From the NCBI RefSeq assembly GCF_028595285.1, contig NZ_JAQQXQ010000005.1, forward strand, positions 186,001 through 250,000: a stretch of 64,000 nucleotides of DNA, in the 5' to 3' direction. Made by a program: the position numbers and the translations under genes. The notes below the pieces were generated by a model that was given only the letters and a program-made list of their open reading frames with translations, was not told the DNA's origin and made no database searches. Positions 6,704-16,336 of the stretch are shown in pieces. The stretch is from Erythrobacter fulvus (lineage in GTDB: Bacteria > Pseudomonadota > Alphaproteobacteria > Sphingomonadales > Sphingomonadaceae). Positions within the stretch are counted from its first letter, which is position 1. Every line of letters begins with the position of its first letter.

Positions 6704-9700
6704 ATGACTTCCAATTCCCGCGTGGCACGCGCTCTCGCCCTTCTTCTTGCCCCGTTTGTGCTGGTTCAGCCGCTGGTCGCCCAGCAAAACCAGGCCGCGC
6801 CGGCCGAAACCGCACCGGCCACGCCGCCTGTCCCTGCGCCGCAAGCGCTTCAGGGCGAGGGCGAGGTGCCATGGCTCTATCGCGGGTCGGATGTGCCGGT
6901 CGACGACAAGTGGCTGTTCGGCGAGATGAAGAACGGGCTGCGCTATGCGGTGCGGCGCAATGGCGTGCCGCCGCGGCAGATTTCGATCCGGGTCCGCATC
7001 GATGCCGGTTCGCTGCACGAAACCGACAGTGAACAGGGCTTTGCCCACTTGCTTGAGCACCTGCTGTTCCGCGAAAGCAAATATCTGGGGCAGGCAGAGG
7101 CGATTGCCGCCTGGCAGCGGCTGGGTGCGACCTTCGGCAGCGATACCAATGCCGAGACCAGTCCGACCCACACGGTCTACAAGCTCGACATTCCCGACAT
7201 CAATGACGCCAAGCTGTCGGAAAGCTTCAAGCTGCTGTCGGGGATGATCCGCGAACCCGTTCTGAACGATGCCAATGTCGCGGCCGAACGCCCGATCGTG
7301 CTGGCCGAAAAGCGCGAGCGGGGCGGAGCGGGGCAGCGCATGGCCGATCTGACGCGGCGCACCTTCTTTGCGGGACAACGGCTCGCCACCCGCAACCCCA
7401 TCGGCATCGATGAGACCCTGAAGGCCGCCGAAGGCAAGGGCGTAAAGGCATTCTACCAGCGCTGGTATCGTCCGGAAAACACCGTGATCGTGGTCGCGGG
7501 CGATGCCGACCCCGTTTTGCTCGCCGGGCTGGTCGAACAGTGGTTCGGCGACTGGAAGGGCGCCGGCAAGCCGGGCGTTGCACCCGATTTCGGCGATCCG
7601 GTTCCGCCCGCCGGGGCCACCGACGATGCTGGCGCGCCGGCCCCGATCGGGGAACTGGCCATCGGCGTCGAACCCGACTTGCCGCGCAGCCTGACCTATG
7701 CGGTGATGCGTCCGTGGCGCCCGGTGCAGGATACCATTGTCTACAACGAAGGCCTGCTGCTCGATGCGGTGGCGCAGGCGATCATCAACCGCCGGCTTGA
7801 GTCGCGTGCGCGCGGCGGCGGCAGTTTCCTTTATGCGCAGGTCCAGCAGGATGACATTTCGCGGTCGACCGATGCGACCTTCGTCACCTTCGCACCGCTG
7901 ACCAATGACTGGCAGGCGGCGCTTGCCGATGTTCGCAGCGTGATCGCCGATGCGCTGGCCAACCCGCCGACGCAGGAAGAGATTGACCGCGAGGTCGCCG
8001 AATTCGACGTGGTGTTCGCCAACGAGGTGGAGCAGGAAAGCGTCCAGTCGGGATCGAACCTCGCCAATAACCTCGTCAATGCCGTCGACATTCGCGAAAC
8101 CGTGGCCGCGCCCAAGGTGGTGCTTGACGTGTTCCGCGGGATGAAGCCGCGCCTCACGCCGCAGGAAGTGCTTGAGCATACCCGCAGCCTGTTCGAAGGG
8201 GTGGTAACGCGCTCGGTCTATGTAACGCCCACGGCGGGCGAGGCGGACGCGGCCGCATTGCGGCTGGCACTGGCGCGCGAGGCAAAGGCCGACGGCAGCG
8301 CGCGGCTGGCAGCGCAGAGCATCTCCTTCGACGAATTGCCCCGTGTGGGCGCACCGGGCACGATTGCCAGCCAGCAGCCGCTGGGCGTGCTGGAGATCGA
8401 ACAGGTCGATTTCGCCAACGGCGTGAAGGCGCTGGTGTGGGCCAATGATGCCGAGCCGGGCCGCGTCACGGTGCGGGTGCGCTTCGGTGCGGGCTATCGC
8501 GCCTTCGACAAGGACAATGCCGCCTATGCGCCGATTGGCGAGGCGGCGCTGGTTGGTTCGGGTCTGGGCGAGCTTGGCCAGAACGAGATCGACCGGCTGG
8601 CCACGGGCCGCAAGCTCGGCTTCGACTTTTCGATCGACGATGCAGTGTTCACCTTCACCGCGCAGACACGGTCGGAAGACGTGGCCGATCAGCTTTACCT
8701 TTTCGCGGCAAAGCTGGGGATGCCGCGCTGGGATCCCGATCCCGTGATCCGCGCCAAGGCGGCGGCGGAATTGGCCTACAACACCTATTCCACCAGCCCC
8801 GGCGGGGTGCTCAACCGCGATCTGGAATATCTCGTGACCGGCGGCGAGGACCGTTTCGCCACGCCCGATCCGGCGGCGCTGGAACAGGTTACGCCAGAAG
8901 GTTTCCGCAAGGTGTGGGAGCCGTTGTTGAAGCAGGGCCCGATCGAAGTGCTGGTGTTCGGCGAATTCGATCAGCCCGCCATTATCGAGCAGCTGCGCAA
9001 GACCTTCGGTGCGCTTCCGCCGCGTGATCCGATCCCCGCCGATATTGCCGCGCGCGTTCCGGCCTTTGCCGCCACCGCCGAAAGGCCAGCGATCGCGACC
9101 CATCGCGGCGATGCCAATCAGGCCGCGGCAGTGGTTGCCTGGCCGAGCGGCGGCGGGGTGGCTTCTCTGCGCGAAAGCCGTCAGCTGGAAATCCTCACCC
9201 AGCTGTTCAACAATCGCCTGCTCGAAGCGCTGCGCGAACGCGCCGGAGCTAGCTATTCGCCGCAGGTTTTCTCCAAGTGGCCCGAAGACCTGCCGAGCGG
9301 CGGGCGGATCACCGCCGTGGCGCAGCTCGAACCCGAATTCGTGCCCGTGTTCTTCGCCGAGGCCGATCGTATCGCGAAGGACCTCGCTGCCAATCCGCCG
9401 ACCGCCGACGAGCTTGCGCGCGTCACCGAGCCGCTGGCCCAGCTGATCCGGCGCGCTTCGACCGGCAACCAGTTCTGGCTGTTCAATCTCGAAGGTGCGA
9501 CCGGCGATCCGCAACGCGTGGCATTGCTGCGCACCCTGCTGGCCGACTATTCGCAGACCAGCCCGCAGGTGATGCAGTTCCTGGCTGATCGCTATTTCGC
9601 CAAGGGCTCGCCGTTCCGGCTGGCGGTTCTGCCCGAAGGTCAGAAACTGGCCGAGGCACCCGCCACCGGCGCCGCGAATGCGCAGGCAGGCAGGGCCGAC

Positions 9701-9715
9701 CTGATCGGCCGTTGA
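6704..9715 (+). CDS. Secreted M16-family zinc metallopeptidase
   Basis: Seen: 1003 residues from ATG 6704. A signal peptide (about 1-27, ending VQPLVAQ) is followed by two tandem M16 units. The N-terminal unit carries the inverted zinc motif HLLEH (H115, E118, H119) and a downstream glutamate-rich helix (AERPIVLAEKRER) that supplies the third ligand. The C-terminal half resembles the inactive partner domain and has no HxxEH. Known: pitrilysin/insulysin-type enzymes degrade peptides, here probably in the periplasm. The frame extends 20 residues upstream, but those residues are not signal-like and the ATG at 6704 is preferred. It is a single gene facing rightward. Confidence 0.9.
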   Translation: MTSNSRVARALALLLAPFVLVQPLVAQQNQAAPAETAPATPPVPAPQALQGEGEVPWLYRGSDVPVDDKWLFGEMKNGLRYAVRRNGVPPRQISIRVRIDAGSLHETDSEQGFAHLLEHLLFRESKYLGQAEAIAAWQRLGATFGSDTNAETSPTHTVYKLDIPDINDAKLSESFKLLSGMIREPVLNDANVAAERPIVLAEKRERGGAGQRMADLTRRTFFAGQRLATRNPIGIDETLKAAEGKGVKAFYQRWYRPENTVIVVAGDADPVLLAGLVEQWFGDWKGAGKPGVAPDFGDPVPPAGATDDAGAPAPIGELAIGVEPDLPRSLTYAVMRPWRPVQDTIVYNEGLLLDAVAQAIINRRLESRARGGGSFLYAQVQQDDISRSTDATFVTFAPLTNDWQAALADVRSVIADALANPPTQEEIDREVAEFDVVFANEVEQESVQSGSNLANNLVNAVDIRETVAAPKVVLDVFRGMKPRLTPQEVLEHTRSLFEGVVTRSVYVTPTAGEADAAALRLALAREAKADGSARLAAQSISFDELPRVGAPGTIASQQPLGVLEIEQVDFANGVKALVWANDAEPGRVTVRVRFGAGYRAFDKDNAAYAPIGEAALVGSGLGELGQNEIDRLATGRKLGFDFSIDDAVFTFTAQTRSEDVADQLYLFAAKLGMPRWDPDPVIRAKAAAELAYNTYSTSPGGVLNRDLEYLVTGGEDRFATPDPAALEQVTPEGFRKVWEPLLKQGPIEVLVFGEFDQPAIIEQLRKTFGALPPRDPIPADIAARVPAFAATAERPAIATHRGDANQAAAVVAWPSGGGVASLRESRQLEILTQLFNNRLLEALRERAGASYSPQVFSKWPEDLPSGGRITAVAQLEPEFVPVFFAEADRIAKDLAANPPTADELARVTEPLAQLIRRASTGNQFWLFNLEGATGDPQRVALLRTLLADYSQTSPQVMQFLADRYFAKGSPFRLAVLPEGQKLAEAPATGAANAQAGRADLIGR

Positions 9716-9861
9716 TCGGGCGGGCCAATCAAGCCGTGCGGGAAATAAAGTTGTCCTGTGCGGCTTTGTCGCTTTACAATTGAAACGCGCGTCCTGTAGC
9801 GGGCGCCCCCGCGCAGGCTTTGCGCACGCCGTGTGGCGATAGATATGGAAAGAGTTTGAAC

Positions 9862-11247
9862 GTGCCCGAGACCTGGACCCCGGACAGCTGGAAAGCCTGC
9901 GAAGCGCGGCATCTTCCGCATTACGAGGACGCGGCCGAACTGGCCGAGGCGGAAACCACGCTCGCTTCCTATCCGCCGCTGGTGTTCGCGGGCGAGGCGC
10001 GCGCGCTCAAGGCCGATCTGGCGCAGGTCGCAAACGGCCACGGTTTCCTGCTTCAGGGCGGGGATTGCGCGGAAAGCTTTGCCGAATTCCATCCCAACAA
10101 CATCCGCGACACTTTCCGCGTGCTGCTGCAGATGGCGGTCGTCATGACCTTCGCCAGCAAGCGGCCGGTGGTGAAGGTGGGGCGCATGGCAGGCCAGTTC
10201 GCCAAGCCGCGCTCCTCGCCGACCGAGACCATCGGTGATGTCACGCTGCCGAGCTATCTCGGCGACAATATCAACGGGATCGATTTCGATCCTGTCTCGC
10301 GCCGCAATGATCCGCAGCGCATGGTGCGCGCCTATTCGCAGGCTGCCGCCACGCTCAATCTGCTGCGCGCCTTTGCCGGTGGGGGCTATGCCAACCTGCG
10401 GCAGGTGCACCAGTGGACGCTCGATTTCATGGGCCGCACGCCGTGGACCGAAAAATTCGGCCAGACCGCCGACCGGATCGGCGAGGCGCTCGATTTCATG
10501 GAAGCCTGCGGCATCGATCCGGCCACCGTGCCGCAGTTGCAGGGCACCAGCTTCTACACCAGTCACGAAGCGCTGCTGCTGCCTTACGAACAGGCGATGA
10601 CGCGGCGGGATTCGCTCACCGGCGACTGGTATGCGACTTCGGCTCACATGCTCTGGATCGGTGACCGCACCCGCTTCCCCGGCAGCGCGCACATCGAATT
10701 TGCGCGCGGCATTGGCAACCCGCTGGGCATGAAGTGCGGGCCGAGTCTCGAACCCGATGCGCTGCTTCGTCTGCTCGACGATCTCAATCCAGAGCGCGAG
10801 GCCGGACGCATCACGCTGATCAGCCGTTATGGCCACGACAAAGTCGAGGACGGCCTGCCCAAGCTGGTGCGCGCGGTGAAGCGCGAAGGCCATCCGGTGG
10901 TGTGGAGCTGCGATCCGATGCACGGCAACGTCGTGAAGTCGGATTCGGGCTTCAAGACCCGCCCGTTCGACCGGATACTGCGCGAGGTGAAGGGCTTTTT
11001 CGCGGTCCACCGCGCCGAAGGTTCGCACCCGGGCGGCATCCATATCGAGATGACCGGGCAGGACGTGACCGAATGCGTCGGCGGCGCGGTGGCGATCACG
11101 GAGGAACGTCTGGGCGATCGCTACCACACTCATTGCGACCCGCGCCTCAACGCCGAACAATCGCTTGAACTGGCGTTTCTCGTTGCGGAAATGCTCAATG
11201 ATGCGGCCGGCGGTCGCGAGGCTGAGGTCAGCGCCGACGCGGCATAA
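9862..11247 (+). CDS. 3-deoxy-7-phosphoheptulonate synthase, class II
   Basis: Seen: 461 residues covering the full class II (plant-type) DAHP synthase: [34 protein letters not shown] in near-canonical form, the HEALLLPYE block, and [11 protein letters not shown] near the end. Known: it condenses phosphoenolpyruvate and erythrose-4-phosphate, the first step of the shikimate pathway, in the cytosol. Start choice: GTG 9862 has GGAAAGAG at 9847-9854 upstream with good spacing. The frame is open to 9820 but those residues are not conserved. An in-frame TTG at 9856 is less likely. It is monocistronic. Confidence 0.93.
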   Translation: MPETWTPDSWKACEARHLPHYEDAAELAEAETTLASYPPLVFAGEARALKADLAQVANGHGFLLQGGDCAESFAEFHPNNIRDTFRVLLQMAVVMTFASKRPVVKVGRMAGQFAKPRSSPTETIGDVTLPSYLGDNINGIDFDPVSRRNDPQRMVRAYSQAAATLNLLRAFAGGGYANLRQVHQWTLDFMGRTPWTEKFGQTADRIGEALDFMEACGIDPATVPQLQGTSFYTSHEALLLPYEQAMTRRDSLTGDWYATSAHMLWIGDRTRFPGSAHIEFARGIGNPLGMKCGPSLEPDALLRLLDDLNPEREAGRITLISRYGHDKVEDGLPKLVRAVKREGHPVVWSCDPMHGNVVKSDSGFKTRPFDRILREVKGFFAVHRAEGSHPGGIHIEMTGQDVTECVGGAVAITEERLGDRYHTHCDPRLNAEQSLELAFLVAEMLNDAAGGREAEVSADAA

Positions 11248-11405
11248 CGGGCTTGCGGCAGGCCCTACGGCAAGGGCGGCCCGGCGCAAAGACTTGATCG
11301 GGGCTGCGATTTTCCGATAGCCGTGTCGGCGTGTTATCGTCTTTCCTCTGTAACGGCGGACGGGCACGTTACGAATGTCCGACGCAGGGCGGGAAGGAGA
11401 AGCGC

Positions 11406-12656
11406 GTGCCGCGCAGCGAGCGACAGGATGATATTGATAGCGTGACGCCGAGCGACTTGGCGGGCCGGTTCCGAGCCACCCGTGCTCTGACCGAGGCGCT
11501 GGTCGCCCCGCTCAGCGATGCCGACGCCACCATCCAGTCGATGGAGGATGCTTCACCGGCCAAGTGGCATCTCGCGCACACGACATGGTTCTGGGAAACC
11601 TTTCTGCTGCGCGATCACGTGCCGGCCTACTGCCTGCTGCGCGAGGACTGGCCGTTCCTGTTCAATTCCTATTACGAAACCGAGGGCGCGCGCATCGACC
11701 GCTTTTCGCGCGGTTTGCTGTCGCGCCCGACGCTGGCGGACGTGCTGGAATGGCGCGCGGCGGTGGATGACGCCATGACGCCGCTGCTCGGCGATCCGGC
11801 GCTCGCAGACCTGATCGCGCTCGGCATCGCGCACGAGCAGCAGCATATCGAACTGCTGCTGACCGACATCAAGCATGCACTGTTCCAGAACCCGCTCGGC
11901 CCGGCGATGTGGGATGGCGCGCCGCCGCCCGCCGCCGCCGCGCCCGCACCGATGGGCTGGCACGAGCACCCCGGCGGGATCGCGGCTGCGGGCCATGACG
12001 GCAACGGATTTTCCTTCGACAACGAAGGCCCGCGCCACCGCGTGCTGATCGAACCCTTCGCCCTGGCCGACCGATTGGTGACCAATGGCGAATGGGACGC
12101 CTTCATCGCCGACGGTGGCTATAATGATGCGCGCCTGTGGCTGGCGGACGGCTGGGCGTGGGTGCAGCGGGAGAAGATCGCCGCGCCGCTGTATTGGCGG
12201 GAAGGCGATCATTTCACCCATCAGGGCTGGCAGGCGCGCGACGCGCACGCGCCCGTCACCCACATTTCCCATTTCGAGGCCGATGCCTACGCCACCTGGG
12301 CAGGCGCGCGCCTGCCGACCGAGTTCGAATGGGAGGCGATTGCCGCCGCCCAAGATCCGGCAGGCGGCAACCAGCTCGACGGGGCAGCGCCGCCCTTACC
12401 AAACGGGCAGGCGGGGTTGTTCGGCGATTGCTGGCAATTCACCCGCTCGGCCTATCTGCCTTACCCCGGTTTCCGCGTCGCAGAGGGCGCGGTGGGCGAA
12501 TATAATGGCAAGTTCATGAGCGGGCAGGTGGTCTTGCGCGGCGCAAGCTGCGCGACGGTGCGCGGCCATTCGCGTGCCTCCTACCGCAACTTTTTCTACC
12601 CTCATCAGCGCTGGCAATTCACCGGCCTGCGGCTCGCGAAGGATATTGGTGCATGA
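11406..12656 (+). CDS. egtB: Ergothioneine biosynthesis protein EgtB (sulfoxide synthase)
   Basis: Seen: 416 residues from GTG 11406, with GGAGA at 11396-11400. The DinB-like N-terminal domain carries WHLAHTTWFWETF and the iron ligands HEQQHIE (H143, H147, E149), i.e. the H-x3-H-x-E motif. The C-terminal formylglycine-generating-enzyme-like domain ends in the typical VLRGASCAT... FFYPHQRWQFTGLRLA. Known: EgtB uses Fe(II) and O2 to couple hercynine with a thiol donor (gamma-glutamylcysteine or cysteine). egtD follows with a 4-base overlap, which distinguishes this from an ovothiol (OvoA) locus. No EgtC or EgtE gene is adjacent. Confidence 0.92.
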   Translation: MPRSERQDDIDSVTPSDLAGRFRATRALTEALVAPLSDADATIQSMEDASPAKWHLAHTTWFWETFLLRDHVPAYCLLREDWPFLFNSYYETEGARIDRFSRGLLSRPTLADVLEWRAAVDDAMTPLLGDPALADLIALGIAHEQQHIELLLTDIKHALFQNPLGPAMWDGAPPPAAAAPAPMGWHEHPGGIAAAGHDGNGFSFDNEGPRHRVLIEPFALADRLVTNGEWDAFIADGGYNDARLWLADGWAWVQREKIAAPLYWREGDHFTHQGWQARDAHAPVTHISHFEADAYATWAGARLPTEFEWEAIAAAQDPAGGNQLDGAAPPLPNGQAGLFGDCWQFTRSAYLPYPGFRVAEGAVGEYNGKFMSGQVVLRGASCATVRGHSRASYRNFFYPHQRWQFTGLRLAKDIGA

Positions 12657-13639
12657 CAACCCCGAAAGGGCTGAAGCTGGTCGAACGCGACGCGGGCGGG
12701 GTCGATACGGCCTTTCGCGCCGACGTGCTGGCGGGGCTGGCGGAAGAGCAGAAGGCGATCCCCGCGCGCTGGTTCTACGACGATACCGGATCGCAGCTGT
12801 TCGAGGACATTACGCAGCTGCCCGAATATTACCCCACCCGCGCCGAGACCGAGATCCTGCGTGCGCGCGGTACAGAGTTTGCCGACCTGATCGGGCCGGG
12901 TCGCGCGGTGGTGGAGTTCGGCTCGGGCTCCTCGGTCAAGACCCCGCTGCTGCTTCAGGCGATCGCGCCTTCGGCCTATGTCCCGCTCGACATTTCGGGC
13001 GATTTCCTGCGCGCCTCGTCCGCTGCGCTCGCAGCCAAGTTTCCCGGCCTGCCGGTATTTCCGGTAGAGGCCGATTTCATGCGCCGCGTCGAACTGCCGG
13101 GCGAGATCGAGGGGTTGCCCAAACTCGGCTTCTTCCCGGGTTCGACCATCGGGAATATGGTCGCACGCACCGCGACCGACCTGCTGCGTTCGATGCGCGA
13201 GACGCTGGGTGTCGGCGCGTTGCTGCTGATCGGTATGGATCTGATCAAGGACGAGGCAACGCTGGTCGCCGCCTATGACGATGATGCGGGCGTCACCGCG
13301 AAGTTCAATCTCAACCTGCTTACCCGCATCAACCGCGAACTGGCCGGCGATATTCCGGTGGATGCCTTCGCCCATGAAGCGCGCTGGAACGACACCTATG
13401 CGCGGATCGAGATGCATCTGGTGGCGCAAAAGGATGTGACCTTCTCGGTCAGCGGTCAGCCTTTCGCCATGGTCGCGGGCGAGAGCATCCATACCGAAAA
13501 CAGCCACAAGTTCACGCGCCGCACCTCCAACATGCTGCTGGCGGCAGGCGGCTGGGAGCCGCGCGCACGCTGGACGGATAGCGAGGATCGGTTCTCGCTA
13601 CTGCTGGCCGAGGCGCGGCCACCGCGCAGCGCACCCTGA
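12653..13639 (+). CDS. egtD: L-histidine N(alpha)-methyltransferase EgtD
   Basis: Seen: 328 residues starting at an ATGA overlap with egtB. Family marks are ARWFYDDTGSQLFEDITQLPEYYPTRAETEIL at the start, a Rossmann SAM site (VVEFGSGSSVKTPLLL), LGFFPGSTIGN, and the C-terminal ENSHKFT motif. Known: EgtD trimethylates the alpha-amino group of histidine to give hercynine, the substrate of EgtB. Together the two genes can supply the core of ergothioneine synthesis, a cytosolic thiol antioxidant. Confidence 0.93.
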   Translation: MTTPKGLKLVERDAGGVDTAFRADVLAGLAEEQKAIPARWFYDDTGSQLFEDITQLPEYYPTRAETEILRARGTEFADLIGPGRAVVEFGSGSSVKTPLLLQAIAPSAYVPLDISGDFLRASSAALAAKFPGLPVFPVEADFMRRVELPGEIEGLPKLGFFPGSTIGNMVARTATDLLRSMRETLGVGALLLIGMDLIKDEATLVAAYDDDAGVTAKFNLNLLTRINRELAGDIPVDAFAHEARWNDTYARIEMHLVAQKDVTFSVSGQPFAMVAGESIHTENSHKFTRRTSNMLLAAGGWEPRARWTDSEDRFSLLLAEARPPRSAP

Positions 13640-13685
13640 ACCGCCGATCGCCGAAACCCTGAGCCTTCCCGTGCGTTGGCGCGGG

Positions 13686-14633
13686 ATGGACGGACATAAT
13701 AGCGACTTTCTCGTCATCGGTGCGGGCATGGCTGGCCTTTCCTGCGCCACCGGACTCGCCCGCAAGGGCGCAAGTGTCATCGTGCTCGACAAGGGGCGCG
13801 GCCCAGGCGGGCGCATGGCCGCGCGGCGGGTGGAGATCGCCGGCGAAACGGTGAGCTTCGATCACGGCGCGCAATATTTCACCGCGCGCGATCCGGCCTT
13901 TCAGGCGGTTGTGAACGGATGGGAAGCGGCCGGTGTCGTCGCGCGCTGGCCGTCGGCAGGTGAGGATGCCTGGGTTGGCACGCCCGGAATGAATGCGCCG
14001 ATCCGCGCGATGGCACAGGCGCTCGACGTGCGCTGGGGCACGCGGGCGGAAGGATTATCGCGTGACGGCGCGGGTTGGCGGGTGGAAACAGGCGACGGGG
14101 TGTTCACCGCCGCGCAGGTGCTGGTTGCTGTTCCCGCCGAACAGGCCGCCGTCCTGCTGGCCGAGGTCGCCCTGGAACTTGCCGCGCTGGCCGGTAGCGT
14201 CGAATCTGCTCCGTGCTGGGCGGTGATGGCGGGCTTTGCCGAAGGCTTGCCGATCGCAGCAGACACTTACCGCAGCGAGACCGCGCCGGTTTCCTGGGCG
14301 GCTCGCAATTCGGCCAAGCCGGGCCGCAGCGGGGCCGAGACTTGGGTGATCCACGCCAGTCCCGCGCGCAGCCGCGCGATCGTCGATTGGCCGAGGGACG
14401 AGGTCGCGCGAACTCTGTTGGCCGACTTTTTCTCTGCCACGGGTACGCCGCCTGCCGCGCCGGAGCATCTCGACGCGCATCGCTGGCTCTACGCCTTGCC
14501 GCAGGCGCTGTCCGGCGAGGGCGCGCGCTATGATGCCGCCGCCGGGATCGGCATTGCGGGCGACTGGATGCATTCCCCGCGGGTCGAGGGCGCCTGGCTT
14601 TCGGGCAGGGCGCTGGCGGCGCTGGTGCTCTAG
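13686..14633 (+). CDS. FAD-dependent oxidoreductase, renalase-like
   Basis: Seen: 315 residues from ATG 13686. The N-terminal dinucleotide fold (FLVIGAGMAGLSCATGLARKG, GxGxxG) is followed by GRGPGGRMAARR and DHGAQYFTARD, the renalase/NAD(P)-binding amine-oxidase-like hallmark, and a C-terminal FAD contact (GIAGDWMHSPRVEGAWLSG). Known: bacterial renalases oxidise isomeric dihydro-NAD(P) species. It lies 46 bases after egtD on the same strand and may be co-transcribed with the ergothioneine genes, but a functional link is only inference. Its stop overlaps that of the convergent halogenase gene by 4 bases. Confidence 0.85.
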   Translation: MDGHNSDFLVIGAGMAGLSCATGLARKGASVIVLDKGRGPGGRMAARRVEIAGETVSFDHGAQYFTARDPAFQAVVNGWEAAGVVARWPSAGEDAWVGTPGMNAPIRAMAQALDVRWGTRAEGLSRDGAGWRVETGDGVFTAAQVLVAVPAEQAAVLLAEVALELAALAGSVESAPCWAVMAGFAEGLPIAADTYRSETAPVSWAARNSAKPGRSGAETWVIHASPARSRAIVDWPRDEVARTLLADFFSATGTPPAAPEHLDAHRWLYALPQALSGEGARYDAAAGIGIAGDWMHSPRVEGAWLSGRALAALVL

Positions 14634-16141
14634 GCCGCCAACGGCGCGGGGCAGTAGCGTTTGAGGTAATCGCCGTGGCCCGGCATGTGCTGGACGAGAT
14701 AGCGGATCGACCTCTCCATCTCGTTCACTTCCTCTGCCGTCTTGGCCGGATCGAGCGCGTCGGCCATGGCGTTGTGACCGCCCATGGCGATCCCCTGACC
14801 CATCATCACCGCCGCCCAGCTGGTTTCGGTGAACAGCTCGTCCTCTTCGCGGAATATCTGCCCGTTGGCCCTGAAGATTTCGACCTTCTCGGTCAGCGTG
14901 TCGGGCACATCCATGGTGCGCACATAATTCCAGAAGTCCGAATCCGTGCGCTGCGTGGCGTTATAGTGCAGGATCAGGAAGTCGCGGATGCGGGCATATT
15001 CGCGGCCTGTCAGGCGGTTGAAGGCATCCTCTTGCGCCTGCGTGATCCCGTCGAGCGACAGCAGCGACAGCAGCTTGTCGATCCCGGTGTTTACGAGGTG
15101 GATCGAAGTCGATTCGAGCGGCTCCATGAAGCCCGCCGCAAGGCCCAGCGCGACCACGTTCTTGTTCCAGAACTTCTTGCGCCGCCCGGTGACGAAACGC
15201 AGGAAATTGGGCTCGGCCTGCGGCTTGCCCGCGATATTGCCGAGCAGGATGTCGAGCGCCTCCTGGTCATCCATATAGCTTGAGCAATAGACATGACCGT
15301 TGCCGTTGCGGTGTTGCAGCGGCACCTGCCATTGCCAGCCGGCGCTGTGTGCGGTGGCGCGGGTAAACGGCGGGGGCGGGCTGCCGTCCTCACGCAGGCA
15401 CGGCAGGGCGACCGCGCGGTTGCACGGCAGCCACTGGCTCCAGTCGTCATAGCCGGTCTGCAGCGCCTGTTCGATCAGCAGGCCGCGGAAGCCCGAGCAG
15501 TCGATAAACAGATCGCCCGCATATTGCCGTCCATCGTCGAGCGTCACGCCCGTGACAAAGCCGCTTTCCCCATCGAGCGACACGTCGGCGATCCGGCCTT
15601 CCTGCCGTACAACGCCGCGCTTTTCCGCATAGCCGCGCAGATAGGCGGCATATCGGCCTGCATCGAGGTGATAGGCGTAATTGACTGGCGGCAGATCGTC
15701 GCGCTTGTAATCCTCGGTGCGGGCGAACTTGCCGAAATAGGCGGCCATGGTTTCAAGGTTGAACACCTGGATCGGGCGCTTGTCGCCGCCCTGCGCCATG
15801 CGGTGCCAGACGTGATGGAAGCTGATCCCCCCCATGGTGTAACCATAGGCGCCGAAGGGGTGGATATAGCTGTCTCCCACCTTGCCCCAGTTTTCGAACT
15901 GGATGCCCAGCTTGAAGGTGCCGCCCACCGCTGCAAGCATTTCGCGCTCGTCCACGCCGAGCAGCTGGTTGAAGCCGACAAAGGGTGGAATCGTTGCCTC
16001 GCCAACGCCGACAGTGCCGATGCTTTCGGATTCGATCAGCGTGATTTCCACAGGCCGGCCGGCCTTGAGGCGCGACAGGGCAGCCGCCGCCATCCATCCG
16101 GCCGTTCCGCCGCCGACGATGATTATGTTCTGAATTTTCAT
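14630..16141 (-). CDS. Flavin-dependent (tryptophan-type) halogenase
   Basis: Seen: 503 residues. The N-terminal FAD motif is GGGTAGWMAAA; ESIGTVGVGEATIP and the lysine in TFKLGIQFENW (K77) match the catalytic lysine of PrnA-type halogenases. WQWQVP at about residues 268-273 is the W-x-W-x-I/V-P signature that separates halogenases from monooxygenases. Strong GAGGAAAGC ribosome binding site. Known: these enzymes use FADH2, O2 and halide to halogenate aromatic rings via a lysine-bound intermediate. No flavin reductase or tryptophan pathway gene is adjacent. The gene is divergent from a large TonB receptor, a recurring context in Sphingomonadales, Caulobacterales and Xanthomonadales where the substrate is often unknown. 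Confidence 0.88.
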   Translation of the reverse strand: MKIQNIIIVGGGTAGWMAAAALSRLKAGRPVEITLIESESIGTVGVGEATIPPFVGFNQLLGVDEREMLAAVGGTFKLGIQFENWGKVGDSYIHPFGAYGYTMGGISFHHVWHRMAQGGDKRPIQVFNLETMAAYFGKFARTEDYKRDDLPPVNYAYHLDAGRYAAYLRGYAEKRGVVRQEGRIADVSLDGESGFVTGVTLDDGRQYAGDLFIDCSGFRGLLIEQALQTGYDDWSQWLPCNRAVALPCLREDGSPPPPFTRATAHSAGWQWQVPLQHRNGNGHVYCSSYMDDQEALDILLGNIAGKPQAEPNFLRFVTGRRKKFWNKNVVALGLAAGFMEPLESTSIHLVNTGIDKLLSLLSLDGITQAQEDAFNRLTGREYARIRDFLILHYNATQRTDSDFWNYVRTMDVPDTLTEKVEIFRANGQIFREEDELFTETSWAAVMMGQGIAMGGHNAMADALDPAKTAEEVNEMERSIRYLVQHMPGHGDYLKRYCPAPLAA

Positions 16142-16244
16142 GCTTTCCTCGATCCCTGCGTGGCCAAACTGGCCTGTCGTTCCGGGATTCTGCCGCCCCG
16201 CGAAGTGTTGCCAGAATGCAATATGGCACGCAGATTACAAGTCT

Positions 16245-16258
16245 TGAGAACGCTAACA
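16245..16258. promoter_or_regulatory. Candidate LacI-family operator upstream of TonB receptor/halogenase
   Basis: Seen: TGAGAACGCTAACA, a near-palindrome matching 12 of 14 positions of the reverse complement of the site at 22326-22339. It lies in the 195-base divergent promoter region between halogenase and receptor, where it could serve both. Known: LacI/GalR regulators bind palindromes with a central CG pair. Inference: target of the LacI protein encoded at 20018-21073. Confidence 0.6.
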
Positions 16259-16336
16259 ACATGCGCTACGAATGCATCAGCAAGCCCTAGTGGTCGGCAA
16301 GAATGTGCCACGGGGTCAGGGGAGGTTTGAAACATC

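Noticed and set aside
6623..9514. 963-codon open frame antisense to the M16 peptidase gene
   Set aside because: Shadow of a GC-rich gene: no motifs, Arg/His/Gly-rich composition, and the other strand encodes a clear M16 protein with a signal peptide and HLLEH.
11250..11405. Upstream extension of egtB to 11331
   Set aside because: The residues are not EgtB-like, and GTG 11406 has a well-placed GGAGA.
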